This document shows positions 1-9,231 of a stretch of 53,015 bases of DNA, piece by piece. The position numbers and the translations under genes were made by a program. Source of the DNA: Nitrospira sp. (GTDB taxonomy: Bacteria > Nitrospirota > Thermodesulfovibrionia > UBA6902); assembly GCA_016784355.1 (NCBI GenBank), contig JADHUV010000003.1, positions 67,935 to 120,949 on the forward strand, given 5' to 3'. The stretch's first letter is position 1, and the number at the start of each line of letters is the position of its first letter. The notes beneath the pieces were generated by a model. It did no database searches, was not told the DNA's origin, and saw nothing but the letters and a program-made list of their open reading frames with translations.

Positions 1-884
1 TTAAGGCCTTTTAGTGCGGCCTTGTCCAGCGAAAACTCCTTGAGGTTTACGTCTGCTTTTTCTACAGAAAATCTGCCTCTTATCGTATCAGCTACAGCCC
101 TTGGCTGCTCGTATATCTCTTTGAGCATAAAGTGTTTATATCCGCCTTTTTCTGCCATTGCCGGGGACCAGGTTATCGTTGTGGGTTTGATTCTCACTGG
201 TTTGTTGCTGATAATATTGGTTATAGAGCAGCCTTCACGGGTGAGAGTAGCCATGTCACCATTTTCTAAAATGATTGCATCCCTGGTATATTTAAGAAAT
301 GCGGGTATGTCTGAAGCGATGAAATATTCACCCTTGCCGATTCCTATGCAAAGCGGGCTGTCGTTTTTGACCGCGATAATTTTATCCGGCTCTGCCTCGC
401 TGATAACACCTATGGCATAGGCCCCATCCACATGCTTCAGGGCCTTTTTTGTTGCGAGCTCAAGGTTGTCGCCTTTTTTTGTATAACTATATATAAGGTG
501 GCAAATGACCTCTGTGTCTGTTTCAGAGGTAAATTTGTGACCTTTTTTCTTAAGCGCTTCTTTCAGCTCGATATAGTTTTCGATTATGCCGTTATGTACG
601 ACTACAATACCGCCGGCACGGTGGGGGTGTGCGTTTTCCTCAGTTGGCTTGCCGTGTGTGGCCCAGCGGGTATGGCCAATACCGATAAGGCTCTTCAGGC
701 GGTCTTTTTTTATTGAGGTCTCCAGGGCCTTAATCTTCCCTGCGCAGCGCCTGATGCCTATCTGGCCGTCATTTAAAAAACATATGCCCGCGGAGTCATA
801 GCCGCGATACTCCAGTTTTTTCAGGCCGTTTATAAGAATTGGGATGACATTTTTGGGACCGATGTAGCCAACTATACCGCACAT
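1..884 (-). CDS. glmS: Glutamine-fructose-6-phosphate aminotransferase, partial
   Basis: Makes glucosamine-6-phosphate from fructose-6-phosphate and glutamine, the first step of UDP-GlcNAc synthesis. The protein begins MCGIVGYIGP, so the N-terminal nucleophile Cys2 of class II glutamine amidotransferases is present, followed by YRGYDSAG, GHTRWATHG and the VVHNGIIENY block. About 294 residues are in the window: the whole glutaminase domain and the start of the SIS region. The C-terminal half lies beyond the window edge. The start at 884 is fixed by the Cys2 requirement. It follows glmU on the same strand by 23 bases, so the two form a probable glmU-glmS operon. Confidence 0.97.
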   Translation of the reverse strand, partial: MCGIVGYIGPKNVIPILINGLKKLEYRGYDSAGICFLNDGQIGIRRCAGKIKALETSIKKDRLKSLIGIGHTRWATHGKPTEENAHPHRAGGIVVVHNGIIENYIELKEALKKKGHKFTSETDTEVICHLIYSYTKKGDNLELATKKALKHVDGAYAIGVISEAEPDKIIAVKNDSPLCIGIGKGEYFIASDIPAFLKYTRDAIILENGDMATLTREGCSITNIISNKPVRIKPTTITWSPAMAEKGGYKHFMLKEIYEQPRAVADTIRGRFSVEKADVNLKEFSLDKAALKGL

Positions 885-907
885 AATATTAAATTCCCTC
901 GAAAAGG

Positions 908-2317
908 TTATTTCAGGTTTTGTTTAGTTATCGACTTTTTAGAGACGGACTTTAGTTTTTTCTTCTTTTTATCTGCCCAACCCTCAATATTTGTCTGCTT
1001 TGATCTGCTCAGGGCCAGGGATCCGGCAGGAATATCCTCGGTGACCGTGGAGCCTGCCCCGACATATGATCCTTTCCCGATCTTAACAGGGGCGACCAGC
1101 TGGGAATCGCTTCCGATAAATACTCCATCTTCTATCGTAGTCAGAAACTTGTTTGTGCCGTCATAGTTGCAGGTGATCGTACCCGCGCCGATATTTACAT
1201 CACGGCCTATGACCGCATCTCCTAGATAAGTGAGATGGGAGGCCTTTGAACCTTCTCCGATGACGCATTTCTTGGTTTCAACAAAATTGCCGATCTTTGC
1301 CTTGTTTCCTATCATGCTGGCCGGCCTGATATGCGCACAGGGCCCGATAGATGCTTCATTTCCGATACTGCTTTCTTCTATTAAGGTATTGTCTTTTACA
1401 ATAACCCCGTTTCCAAGTGTGCTGTCTGTAATACGTGACCCGGGGAATATAATGCAGTTTTTACCTATCGTGGTATTACCTTCAAGATAGGTATTTGGGT
1501 AAATGACTGTATCCCTGCCGACCTTTAGACCGCCATGAATGATGCAGGAATTGGGGTCTATGAATGTAACCCCCCTGTCCATAAGGGCCGCAATGGTCTT
1601 CTTTCTTAAGATATCAGATACCTCGTAAAGCTCTCTACGGCTGTTTACCCCCCTGACTTCTTCCGCAGGGCAGGTATAGGCATTTAGTTTGCGTTTTCTT
1701 TTTGCGGCTATCTCTACCAGGTCTGTAAGGTAGTATTCGCCCGAGGCCCTGTTCAGCTTGACCTTGTCCAGATAGCTAAGTACATCGGAACTGATCAGAT
1801 AAATACCGCCATTCAGTTCTGTAAATATCTTGCGTTCCTCTGCCGTTGCATGTTTGTCCTCAACGATTTCAGTTACATTGCCGGCATCATCGCGAAATAT
1901 TCTGCCGTAGCCGGACATTTCAGGATCTATAAAGGAGAGAAGAGAAAGATCATTTTTGCTGCGCTTATGCCTGGCAAGGAATTGCTTAAGAGATTTTGAT
2001 GTTATAAGCGGACAATCACCGTTCATGACAAGAACTGTCCCCTTCTTTATGTGTCTCATTGCTGTAGCGACTGCATCGCCCGTGCCGAGCAGTTCTTTCT
2101 GCTCAACAAAGGTTATAGATTTATCCTGGACCTGGTCTTTGACCAGCTCAGCGCCGTTGCCGATTACAACTACAAGTTTTGAGGGCTTGAGAGGCTTTAC
2201 CGCATCAATTGCGTATTGCAGCATTGGCTTGCCCATTGCATGATGAAGTACCTTGGGAAGCTCGGATTTCATTCTCGAGCCGCGCCCGGCTGCCATTATA
2301 ATTATCGAAAGGCTCAT
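908..2317 (-). CDS. glmU: Bifunctional UDP-GlcNAc pyrophosphorylase / GlcN-1-P acetyltransferase
   Basis: Cytoplasmic enzyme that acetylates glucosamine-1-phosphate and then couples it to UTP, giving UDP-GlcNAc for peptidoglycan and LPS. The first half is a nucleotidyltransferase with the AAGRGSRMKS signature near residues 9-18 and LLGTGDAVATAM; the second half is a left-handed beta-helix of hexapeptide repeats with IRPAS and the acetyltransferase loop NYDGTNK. The length of 469 residues is normal for the family. An AAGGA motif lies about 10 bases before the ATG. The C-terminus is Lys-rich, as in many homologues. It lies just upstream of glmS, which supplies the previous pathway step. Confidence 0.97.
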   Translation of the reverse strand: MSLSIIIMAAGRGSRMKSELPKVLHHAMGKPMLQYAIDAVKPLKPSKLVVVIGNGAELVKDQVQDKSITFVEQKELLGTGDAVATAMRHIKKGTVLVMNGDCPLITSKSLKQFLARHKRSKNDLSLLSFIDPEMSGYGRIFRDDAGNVTEIVEDKHATAEERKIFTELNGGIYLISSDVLSYLDKVKLNRASGEYYLTDLVEIAAKRKRKLNAYTCPAEEVRGVNSRRELYEVSDILRKKTIAALMDRGVTFIDPNSCIIHGGLKVGRDTVIYPNTYLEGNTTIGKNCIIFPGSRITDSTLGNGVIVKDNTLIEESSIGNEASIGPCAHIRPASMIGNKAKIGNFVETKKCVIGEGSKASHLTYLGDAVIGRDVNIGAGTITCNYDGTNKFLTTIEDGVFIGSDSQLVAPVKIGKGSYVGAGSTVTEDIPAGSLALSRSKQTNIEGWADKKKKKLKSVSKKSITKQNLK

Positions 2318-2427
2318 AGCTATTATTCCTTGTATTAATGAAACGGATTTACTTCAGCATTAGATTATATATATGATCTCTGCAATTCGATAGTTTAATG
2401 TATATTTCCCGCAATGTTCAAGCCGAG

Positions 2428-3234
2428 TCAGAACTTCTTAACCCCTTTCGTTTCAAATCCCATGCTCTCTCTTAAACTGTTTATATTAGCAATCCGCTTC
2501 TTTAGTTCAGGGTGAGTCGAGAAGTAATGCAGTGCTTTATTATCAAATCCCTTTTCTTCCAGATCCAGTGCCTCAAAAAATTCTGTGGCCCCCCCGGTGT
2601 GACCGTAGAGACAGTTCAGGGCCTGTAGGGCTGTCTTGTCTGCCCTGCTTTCCTGCTGCTGGGAATATCTGGCAATGCCTGCAGCCTGAGCATTGGCGAG
2701 GATTTTTGATATGCCGGAATTTGTGCCTGTCAGTGCTGTGGAGAGGGCCAGCAGGACTATCTGCCTGCCCATTGACTGGAGGTGATCTCTGTTTATATAG
2801 TGGCCGAGTTCGTGGGCCATTACAAAGGCAATGCCGTTTTCTGATTTCACCTTATCCAGAAGGCCATCTAGCACAATGACGGTTCCTCCGGGGAAGGCAA
2901 TTGCATTGGACTGCTCTGATTTTGCCAGGCGTACGGTCACGGGGTAGGGGACTTCCATGCATTCTCTTAGCGAATCGGTGATAGCCTGCAGGTCTGCCTG
3001 ACGCTCTGAGGGTTCTTTGAGTTTAAGGTCTATGACCGGTTTGAACTTGCTGAACAGTGCAGCCTCATTTTCAGGGGTAATGTGAGTTACAGCAATGTCT
3101 ACGAAAAATCCGAGTGCCCAGAAGATGATCAGGAAGATCGCGATCAGGCCGGATAGAAGTGTTAAGAATTCTTTAAATTGCTGGTTATGCGAGATATTAT
3201 CATTGTGCTCAGGTAAAGAGGGGCGGTATTTCAT
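2428..3234 (-). CDS. M48 family zinc metalloprotease, membrane-anchored
   Basis: The zinc site HELGH sits at about residues 141-145 with a downstream ligand Glu in QQQESRADK, as in M48 peptidases of the Oma1/LoiP/BepA type. One hydrophobic segment near residues 25-50 likely anchors it in the inner membrane with the protease domain on the outside. At 268 residues it is a compact member with no TPR region. It is the third gene of a tight block on this strand behind two YbjQ-family genes, 13 bases after the preceding stop. The family suggests envelope protein quality control; the true substrate is unknown. No strong ribosome site precedes the ATG, so translation may be coupled. Confidence 0.88.
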   Translation of the reverse strand: MKYRPSLPEHNDNISHNQQFKEFLTLLSGLIAIFLIIFWALGFFVDIAVTHITPENEAALFSKFKPVIDLKLKEPSERQADLQAITDSLRECMEVPYPVTVRLAKSEQSNAIAFPGGTVIVLDGLLDKVKSENGIAFVMAHELGHYINRDHLQSMGRQIVLLALSTALTGTNSGISKILANAQAAGIARYSQQQESRADKTALQALNCLYGHTGGATEFFEALDLEEKGFDNKALHYFSTHPELKKRIANINSLRESMGFETKGVKKF

Positions 3235-3247
3235 GGATAATTATGGA

Positions 3248-3709
3248 TCAGTTTTCAGGATAGAAAAATATTGCCGTGCCATAGGCAAGGACTTCAATCG
3301 AGCCGATAGTATTCTTTCCCCCCTGAGATATAGATGATGTCTCGATTCTTAGATTGATTATCTGTCCAGCCCCGGGACATGATTCCTTCATTCTTAAAAT
3401 AGCTTCCCTTCTTGCCCTGTCAACAAGTGTCTCATAAGAGCGGACAGGACCGCCGAAAAAATTGCGTAGTCCGGCGAGTATGCGTTTGAAGTAGTCCACA
3501 GATATAACGACATTGCCATGAACAAGGCGCGATTTCATAACGTCCGGTATCTCTCCAATAGGGTGCCTGCTGTTAGTCGTAGGTATTTTCAGCATCTTTT
3601 TTTCACGTTTGTTAATAGATGCGTAGTGGTTTTTTTCGGCATGTTTGCCAAAGAAGTACCCGCAGGAAATCAGGATAAAAAAGACAATTATGTTGATATA
3701 GTCCGTCAT
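3248..3709 (-). CDS. YbjQ/UPF0145-family protein with N-terminal membrane segment
   Basis: The C-terminal two thirds match the YbjQ (UPF0145, heavy-metal-binding-like) fold: a GNVV strand, the LRNFFGGPVRSYETLVDRAR helix region, and a repeated beta strand ending in YGTAIFF. Unlike classical YbjQ it has a hydrophobic N-terminus (about residues 5-20) and a basic linker, so it is probably membrane attached. It starts 2 bases after the stop of the shorter paralogue at 3712-4026 and precedes the M48 protease. The biochemical function of the family is not established. Confidence 0.8.
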   Translation of the reverse strand: MTDYINIIVFFILISCGYFFGKHAEKNHYASINKREKKMLKIPTTNSRHPIGEIPDVMKSRLVHGNVVISVDYFKRILAGLRNFFGGPVRSYETLVDRARREAILRMKESCPGAGQIINLRIETSSISQGGKNTIGSIEVLAYGTAIFFYPEN

Positions 3710-3711
3710 GA

Positions 3712-4026
3712 TTATTCCACTGTGACCGCTGTCCCGTATACATATATCTCTGCCGCACCTGCTGCGACAGATGATGTGGAAAAACGGACATTGACGATTG
3801 CATTGGCCCCCATCTGATCGGCCTGTGATTTCATGCGGTCAATTGCTTCATCACGGGATTCCCCGAGGAGTTCTGTGTAGCCCTTAAGCTCACCGCCGAA
3901 TATATTTTTAAGACTTGCCATTATGTCACGTCCTGCATGTTTTGCCCTTACGGTACTGCCTGATACCACCCCATGACACTCGGTGATGGTCTTTCCGGGA
4001 ATTGTTTCTATGTTTGTCAGGAACAT
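3712..4026 (-). CDS. ybjQ: YbjQ/UPF0145-family protein
   Basis: At 104 residues it is the standard YbjQ size. The conserved features seen are a GVVSGSTVRAKHAGRDI segment, GGELKGYTELL and MGANAIVNVRFSTSS. No signal peptide. A good AAGGAG site lies 7 bases before the ATG, making this the likely first gene of the YbjQ-YbjQ-M48 block. The two YbjQ proteins are clear paralogues that differ in membrane anchoring. The molecular role is not known; a pentameric assembly is described for the family. Confidence 0.88.
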   Translation of the reverse strand: MFLTNIETIPGKTITECHGVVSGSTVRAKHAGRDIMASLKNIFGGELKGYTELLGESRDEAIDRMKSQADQMGANAIVNVRFSTSSVAAGAAEIYVYGTAVTVE

Positions 4027-4080
4027 TCAGTTCTCCTTTAAATTAAATATGATTCTTCAGAGCAATGTGTGCTTATATTG

Positions 4081-4686
4081 TTATTTAAACCTGTTTTTGA
4101 TAATTACTTCATCAAGATCCAGCTGCCCGGGACGCGGCCATGCCTCTTTTGTGCCCTTCCCGATTGCCACAAACATTGCAACTACATGGTCGGCAGGCAG
4201 GTGAATCAGCTCGGCAACTTTTTCAAAATCGAAACCATCCATCGGGCATGAATCGTAGCCCATTGATTTTGCAGCAAGCATTAATGTCTGCGCAGTTATC
4301 CCGCAGGATCTCATGGCCTCATCTCTCTGCACCTGCTCTTTGCCGCGATAGTAATTGTCGATAGCTGGAATCATGAATTCCTGGACCTCTTTCGGGGCAT
4401 TGACCCAGTATCGAGCAGGCTGCCTTTCCCATGACTTTAAATCTGCACATAGGACAATAAATAACGAAGCATCTGTCACCTGTGCCTGATCCCAGGCGAC
4501 TTCCCTGATCTGTTTCCGCAACTCAGGATCTGTGACTACAACAAAACGCCAGTTTTGAATATTGAATGCCGTAGGAGATAAAATGGCCAGTGACAATAGT
4601 TCATTAATTTCCTCAGGAGTCATGCTATGGTTTGGGTCATAGTGTTTAACCGCCCGCCGAGCTCGTATTGCTTCCTGTGTCTCCAT
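4081..4686 (-). CDS. Nitroreductase family FMN-dependent oxidoreductase
   Basis: At 201 residues it has the nitroreductase layout: an N-terminal RARRAVKHYDP motif (FMN phosphate contact), SPTAFNIQNWRFVVV (cofactor loop), and a C-terminal G-rich segment MFVAIGKGTKEAWPRPG. Members use NAD(P)H and FMN to reduce nitroaromatics, quinones or other electrophiles in the cytoplasm. A GGGGG run about 9 bases before the ATG can serve as ribosome site. It is on the same strand as the ybjQ block but separated from it by 54 bases; no functional link is evident. The substrate cannot be predicted. Confidence 0.9.
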   Translation of the reverse strand: METQEAIRARRAVKHYDPNHSMTPEEINELLSLAILSPTAFNIQNWRFVVVTDPELRKQIREVAWDQAQVTDASLFIVLCADLKSWERQPARYWVNAPKEVQEFMIPAIDNYYRGKEQVQRDEAMRSCGITAQTLMLAAKSMGYDSCPMDGFDFEKVAELIHLPADHVVAMFVAIGKGTKEAWPRPGQLDLDEVIIKNRFK

Positions 4687-4836
4687 ATCTTTATTCCCCC
4701 TTTATGTTTATGTGCTTATATTTAACCAGACTGCCTGTACTCGTGCAAGTTAGCTGCTAGTATATTTAGACTGCTTCATTATGGCTGACAGGGGAATTGG
4801 CATTGGTAAATTACATAGAATACAGGTAACGGCTTA

Positions 4837-6438
4837 TTAGTGGACAACAATATCCTTATTTTGCACCCACCACTTTTGCCAGTTCCACCACTTCTGCCAT
4901 TTTTCTGCGTCGCTGCGAAACTTCTGCCCGGTAATGCTTTCCAGCGCATGCTCGGCCCTGATTCTTACAAGGGTGTTTTCATCCTCCAGTGAGGCAATCA
5001 AGGCATCAACGGCCCTTTTATCATCCATAAAATAAAGTGTATAGGCGGCCTGTATGCGCACCTCCTCATTAGCATGATTCAGAAAGTTAATCACATCATC
5101 CATGGCTTCTGGAACCTTCATGATTCTCTGCGCCGACAGGGCTGCAAGAAGCACTTCATCACTCTGATCATTTAAGGCCCTGGTCAGGTGGTGATAATAT
5201 TTTTTGTCGTTAGCATTTTTCAGTATTAAGACTGCTTCTTTTCGAACATGTGCATCCTGATCTTCAAGCAAAGAGACAAAATTATCCAATGAATACGGTG
5301 GGTCTGTAATGCTCAATACCTTGGCAGCAGCAGCCCTGACAGTCCCATGCTCATCTTCCAGGGCGGCCACCAGTTGCTCATAGAATGTTTTCGGCATTTG
5401 TTTAACCGTATCTGCAAGCAGATCTATAATTTGCGGATTACTCATGCCAAGAATAGCCCTGAATGATTGATACGGGAAAGTTTCACTCTCGGCAATCCAC
5501 TTCATAGCTTCATAATATTTAATAAACATGGACGGATAACTCCTATCCAGGAACACCTGTTCAGCGGCTACATACTCAATATCGTTATCAACGATGTTAA
5601 TATGATATACATTGCTGAGCTCATGATCGGAATCATTGTCGTCAGTAAGAAGCTTTATAGTATTGAGAGTGATACCTGCAACAGCACCCATAATCAAGGC
5701 ATCTCCAGTCGATATATTGCCATAAACTGGAACAAATGCAGGGCTATCACCAAGATTCATCTTGTAGCCCCCATCACCAAAATACTCTATTGATATATGT
5801 GAGCGTATATTTTTCTTCTTCAGGTCATTCGCGGAACTCAGTAGAGTATATTTGACTCCGGTATCAAGCGTGTCTGTTTGGAGTTTGCCCCAGATTTCTT
5901 TTTTCTTCTCTTCTACTGAAAACATTCCCGAATTATTTATGGAAATCACTACGCCGATTTCATGATCTGCCTGCTCATCCATCCATTTGAGGCGATCTTT
6001 TGCTTCAAATATATACTGACTGTCCGGGTAACTCCCGATAAAGCCTTCAAATGCGCGGCGCGTCCCAAAAGTCATTGTTTTCGCATATGCCTCAGCACCT
6101 GTCAACGCAAGCATTGCCTTTGCCTTGTCTGTATATTCACTTTCTTCATGTGTATCAATAAACTCCTGATATGCCATATTAGAGTTGATAGCCCTTGCCC
6201 TGAAATAATCATCCCGATCCTTCATGGATGCAAGCTTGCTTCTCATTAAGTCCGTTTCAAAACGATCAGGATTCTTTTCGATGTACTCTTCGTATGCCTC
6301 GACAGTATTAGCCGCCTGAGCCTTTTTATAGGGTGACGGAGAACTCATTGTTGCGCAGCCTGAAACAATAAATATCAGAGCAATTAAACTGACATATTGC
6401 GCCGCATTGCTCTTCATGAGGTTAATAGCTGATATCAT
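4837..6438 (-). CDS. HEAT-repeat lipoprotein
   Basis: A hydrophobic leader ends in a lipobox (IVSGC, Cys28), so the mature protein should be lipid-anchored. Residues about 45-160 contain repeats like tetratricopeptide or outer-membrane lipoprotein helices (AYEEYIEKNPDR, AYQEFIDTHEES, FEGFIGSYPDS are spaced about 38 residues). Residues about 335-505 form HEAT/PBS-lyase-like repeats (QLVAALEDEHGTVRAAAAKVL, DALIASLEDENTLVRIRAEHAL). It closes with a Trp/Lys-rich tail. The proposed ATG lies inside the end of the upstream S41-like gene (17-base overlap) with a GGGGA motif just before it; Met8 is an alternative start. It is likely a protein-interaction scaffold translated together with the S41-like lipoprotein; no enzyme motif is visible. 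Confidence 0.82.
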   Translation of the reverse strand: MISAINLMKSNAAQYVSLIALIFIVSGCATMSSPSPYKKAQAANTVEAYEEYIEKNPDRFETDLMRSKLASMKDRDDYFRARAINSNMAYQEFIDTHEESEYTDKAKAMLALTGAEAYAKTMTFGTRRAFEGFIGSYPDSQYIFEAKDRLKWMDEQADHEIGVVISINNSGMFSVEEKKKEIWGKLQTDTLDTGVKYTLLSSANDLKKKNIRSHISIEYFGDGGYKMNLGDSPAFVPVYGNISTGDALIMGAVAGITLNTIKLLTDDNDSDHELSNVYHINIVDNDIEYVAAEQVFLDRSYPSMFIKYYEAMKWIAESETFPYQSFRAILGMSNPQIIDLLADTVKQMPKTFYEQLVAALEDEHGTVRAAAAKVLSITDPPYSLDNFVSLLEDQDAHVRKEAVLILKNANDKKYYHHLTRALNDQSDEVLLAALSAQRIMKVPEAMDDVINFLNHANEEVRIQAAYTLYFMDDKRAVDALIASLEDENTLVRIRAEHALESITGQKFRSDAEKWQKWWNWQKWWVQNKDIVVH

Positions 6439-7492
6439 TATGATCCCCGATCATTTTGGTAATTGCCATGCCATAGTTCATCCCTTTGACCTGCCTCAGT
6501 AGTTTGAGTGCTTCATCTTTTGCATTATCAATGCCGTATTCCAGTTCGGAATTTATATGAATATGCGGCTTGACACCTTTCAGTCCCAGTACCTCTCCAT
6601 CAGGGGTATATATAAGATGAGTTGTTAATTCCATTACACTCCCATCATATAAAGGCATAGTAGACTGCATAGTGCCTTGCTTACCCGTTGAATTGCCCAT
6701 AACAAGGGCTCTTTTGTTATCTTTGAGCGCAGTTGCGATTACTTCGGCCCCGGCGGCTGTATATTGATCTACCAGCACTACCATTGGATAATCAGACTGT
6801 AACTTATTAGTGCTGGCATCGTGCTGAATATCATCAGTACCATTTCTCAAAGATGTGATAATCCCGGCATCAAGGAATATGTCAGCAATCTCAACAGACC
6901 CTTTCAGCATTCCTCCCGGATTACTTCTAAGGTCTAACACTATACTTTCAATGTGAATATTTTCTGATCGCATTTTTTCAATTACACTTTGCACTTTCCC
7001 TGCGGTTTGCCGATTTATAATTGATACATCAAGATATACAATATTCCCGTCAATTACCTCATGCTTCACATCAATTATATTTCCATATTTTGCTGGCCCA
7101 GTAATATTACCGATTCTCCATAGTACTGAATTGGCATCAAGGTTCTTCAGGGACATATCCAAAGCCTCATGCAGCATGTTTCTGCCACCTTCCCCTTCAT
7201 TATTGGCATAGTGATTGTGAATTCTTCCAAGTAAGGCAAGGTAGTGGTCTTCAGTATCAAGATTGTCAAAACTAACAGGCCTCTTGTCTAATTCGTATTT
7301 GTTATCTGTAATTAACTGCTCAATATTGGCAACGATATCCTTTGTAAGATCTTTAATGCGAGGATTGCTGACATGATAACGATGCATCAGAAAAATAGCT
7401 TGAGTTGTAGCGCTGACTTTATTAGATGGGATAGTCTCACATGAATATGCAAATAAAGAGAGGAATATAAATAGCCATTTATAGAATTTCAT
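6422..7492 (-). CDS. S41 (C-terminal processing) peptidase-like lipoprotein, probably inactive
   Basis: Residues about 150-315 match the S41 tail-specific protease core: LDLRSNPGG, then VVLVDQYTAAGAEVIATALKD, then RALVMGNSTGKQGTMQ. Aligned without gaps to the E. coli Tsp/Prc site, the nucleophile Ser is Ala247 and the general-base Lys is Gln272 (a Lys sits next to it at 271); the conserved Asp258 remains. No clear PDZ domain is present. A leader with lipobox-like FAYSC (Cys18) predicts a lipoprotein. The coding region overlaps the next gene, the HEAT lipoprotein, by 17 bases. The fold assignment is strong; loss of activity is inferred from the two substitutions. Confidence 0.85.
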   Translation of the reverse strand: MKFYKWLFIFLSLFAYSCETIPSNKVSATTQAIFLMHRYHVSNPRIKDLTKDIVANIEQLITDNKYELDKRPVSFDNLDTEDHYLALLGRIHNHYANNEGEGGRNMLHEALDMSLKNLDANSVLWRIGNITGPAKYGNIIDVKHEVIDGNIVYLDVSIINRQTAGKVQSVIEKMRSENIHIESIVLDLRSNPGGMLKGSVEIADIFLDAGIITSLRNGTDDIQHDASTNKLQSDYPMVVLVDQYTAAGAEVIATALKDNKRALVMGNSTGKQGTMQSTMPLYDGSVMELTTHLIYTPDGEVLGLKGVKPHIHINSELEYGIDNAKDEALKLLRQVKGMNYGMAITKMIGDHNDISY

Positions 7493-7580
7493 ATGGTTTC
7501 AGCTGCTTTATAAATTTAGCACCGCAGCGCCTGAGTCTTCTGCATAGGACTTTCTAACGAAATGTGTAAGTCATTTTTTC

Positions 7581-7610
7581 ACTATAGCCGATTCTTAAAG
7601 AGAATAGCAA
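7581..7610 (-). promoter_or_regulatory. Candidate sigma-70 promoter for the S41/HEAT gene pair
   Basis: On the minus strand TTGCTA is followed after 18 bases by TATAGT. Transcription would begin near 7574, about 80 bases before the ATG at 7492. This is a consensus match by eye only. Confidence 0.4.
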
Positions 7611-7712
7611 TCTGAGAATATATTTTAGATCGATGCACTTATGGGCATGGTCTATTTTTCATGATATAAAGGACTATGATTATATTCAGGCCGGGATTTC
7701 TTATTATTCAAT

Positions 7713-8864
7713 CTACTTCCAAACAAGCCTGTCACGCCCTGATTCTTTCGCCAGATAAAGCTTCTCATCTGCCCGTTTCAGCAGTGCATCAAAGTCTTCC
7801 TTTTCTTCTCTATATGCAAGCCCTGCGCTGAGGGTTACGGAGAAAGTATCGTCCTTGCCGGCGAATTGCAGTTCATTGGCCTCGGTCCTGATTCGCTCCG
7901 CAACGATGACTGCGTCTTCTTTATTTGCGCACAGCATGATCACCACAAATTCCTCGCCTCCGTATCTTATTCCCAGGTCGCCCTTGCGGACAACATGCTT
8001 TATTGTCTTGCCCAGACCTATCAGGACATTATCCCCTACCGCATGTCCGTGCCTGTCATTTACCTTTTTGAAGTGATCGACATCAAAGAAAATAGCAGCG
8101 AGCAGCTGTCCCTCATTACGTTCCTGCTTTGAGAGATACATTGGAGTAAGTTCGTATAGGTAACGTCTCGTATAGAGTCCGGTAAGAGGATCGTGAATAG
8201 CGAGGTCTTTGAGCTGGCGCATGAATCGGCTGGCTAGTGAGATAGAGGTCAGTATCAGGACAATGAAGATAAAGGAGATCATGAGTACTCCTCTAAGAGT
8301 CGCGCCCTGGATCTCTTTTTCCATATCATCCAGGTACAGGCCCGTACCAAGGATCCAGTCCCATGGCTTAAAATACGCAACATACGATATCTTGCGCAAA
8401 GGGTCGGCATTGCCGATCTTGGGCCAGTGATACTCAACCCATCCGCCGCCCTTTTTTGCCTTATCAATAAACTGTTGAAAAAGGGACTTACCCTTTAAAT
8501 CGGCGAGATCAAGGACATTTTTTCCCTCAAGCTCAGGCGTGCTCGGATTTTTCAGCATCAGACCATCTCTATTATTTATCCAGTAATACCCGTTATTGCC
8601 GAAAGTGGAGGAGGTCAGTGCATCCATAGCCGTCTGACGGGCATCATCAGCGCTCATCTCACCCCTGATCTGCAGATCATGGAAGTGCGCAATAATAGCC
8701 ATTCCCGCTTCCACAAGAACCCTGGTCTGGGATTTTTTCTCCTTATAGAGATTTGTGTCCATTAAATTGATAAAGACCAGCAGGCTGACTATCATTCCAA
8801 GCAGACTGAGCACAGTCAGAATTGAAAGCTTAAATCCAATACTTATTTTATTAGTTATGATCAT
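7713..8864 (-). CDS. Cache-domain diguanylate cyclase
   Basis: Makes cyclic di-GMP from two GTP. The N-terminal membrane segment (about 10-33) is followed by a periplasmic single-Cache domain (about 40-185, with GYYWINNRDGLMLKNP and KPWDWILGTGLY), a second membrane segment (about 190-212) and a GGEEF domain. The active site GGEEF is at residues 302-306, and the inhibitory I-site RKGD at 293-296 has the standard five-residue spacing, so product inhibition is expected. The Cache type often senses small carboxylates; the ligand here is unknown. Likely partners in this window are the PilZ protein at 39045-40211 and the motor proteins next to it. A short TCTCAC/GTGAGA hairpin lies near the start region. 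Confidence 0.95.
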   Translation of the reverse strand: MIITNKISIGFKLSILTVLSLLGMIVSLLVFINLMDTNLYKEKKSQTRVLVEAGMAIIAHFHDLQIRGEMSADDARQTAMDALTSSTFGNNGYYWINNRDGLMLKNPSTPELEGKNVLDLADLKGKSLFQQFIDKAKKGGGWVEYHWPKIGNADPLRKISYVAYFKPWDWILGTGLYLDDMEKEIQGATLRGVLMISFIFIVLILTSISLASRFMRQLKDLAIHDPLTGLYTRRYLYELTPMYLSKQERNEGQLLAAIFFDVDHFKKVNDRHGHAVGDNVLIGLGKTIKHVVRKGDLGIRYGGEEFVVIMLCANKEDAVIVAERIRTEANELQFAGKDDTFSVTLSAGLAYREEKEDFDALLKRADEKLYLAKESGRDRLVWK

Positions 8865-9046
8865 TCAATAATCCTATTAGTCTCACGTTGGTGGTGTGAG
8901 ATCTCCTAATTTCATAATTTCACTGAAGAATGGAGAGTTGACACCCCCCCTAGCACCTATTCAAATGCTCTTAACTACAGGTGGTTACTCTAGTCCATGA
9001 TTTGCTGTAAAGACTTCTGCTGGTTAATCTGAATAAGTATATCAGT

Positions 9047-9062
9047 GTGATATCAAAATCAC
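9047..9062. promoter_or_regulatory. Inverted repeat, possible activator-binding site
   Basis: GTGAT and ATCAC are separated by six bases. It lies about 185 bases before the sigma-54 type promoter, within the range usual for enhancer-binding activators. The assignment is inference from position. Confidence 0.3.
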
Positions 9063-9231
9063 TATCATAAATATGATTCCAGCTATTAATAAACAGTGTT
9101 AATGAAATTTACACATTGAGGTTTTGTTTTACATGTAACGTTTTCCCTGAAAAAGTCGGTATTCCTTACATTAATAATATTTCATTTTGCAGATAAGAAT
9201 TATTATTACTTAAATACGGTTAGTTGTGATT

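Noticed and set aside
2318..2427. TATATATAAT upstream of glmU as its promoter.
   Set aside because: No acceptable -35 box at 16-18 bases; the region is simply A+T-rich.
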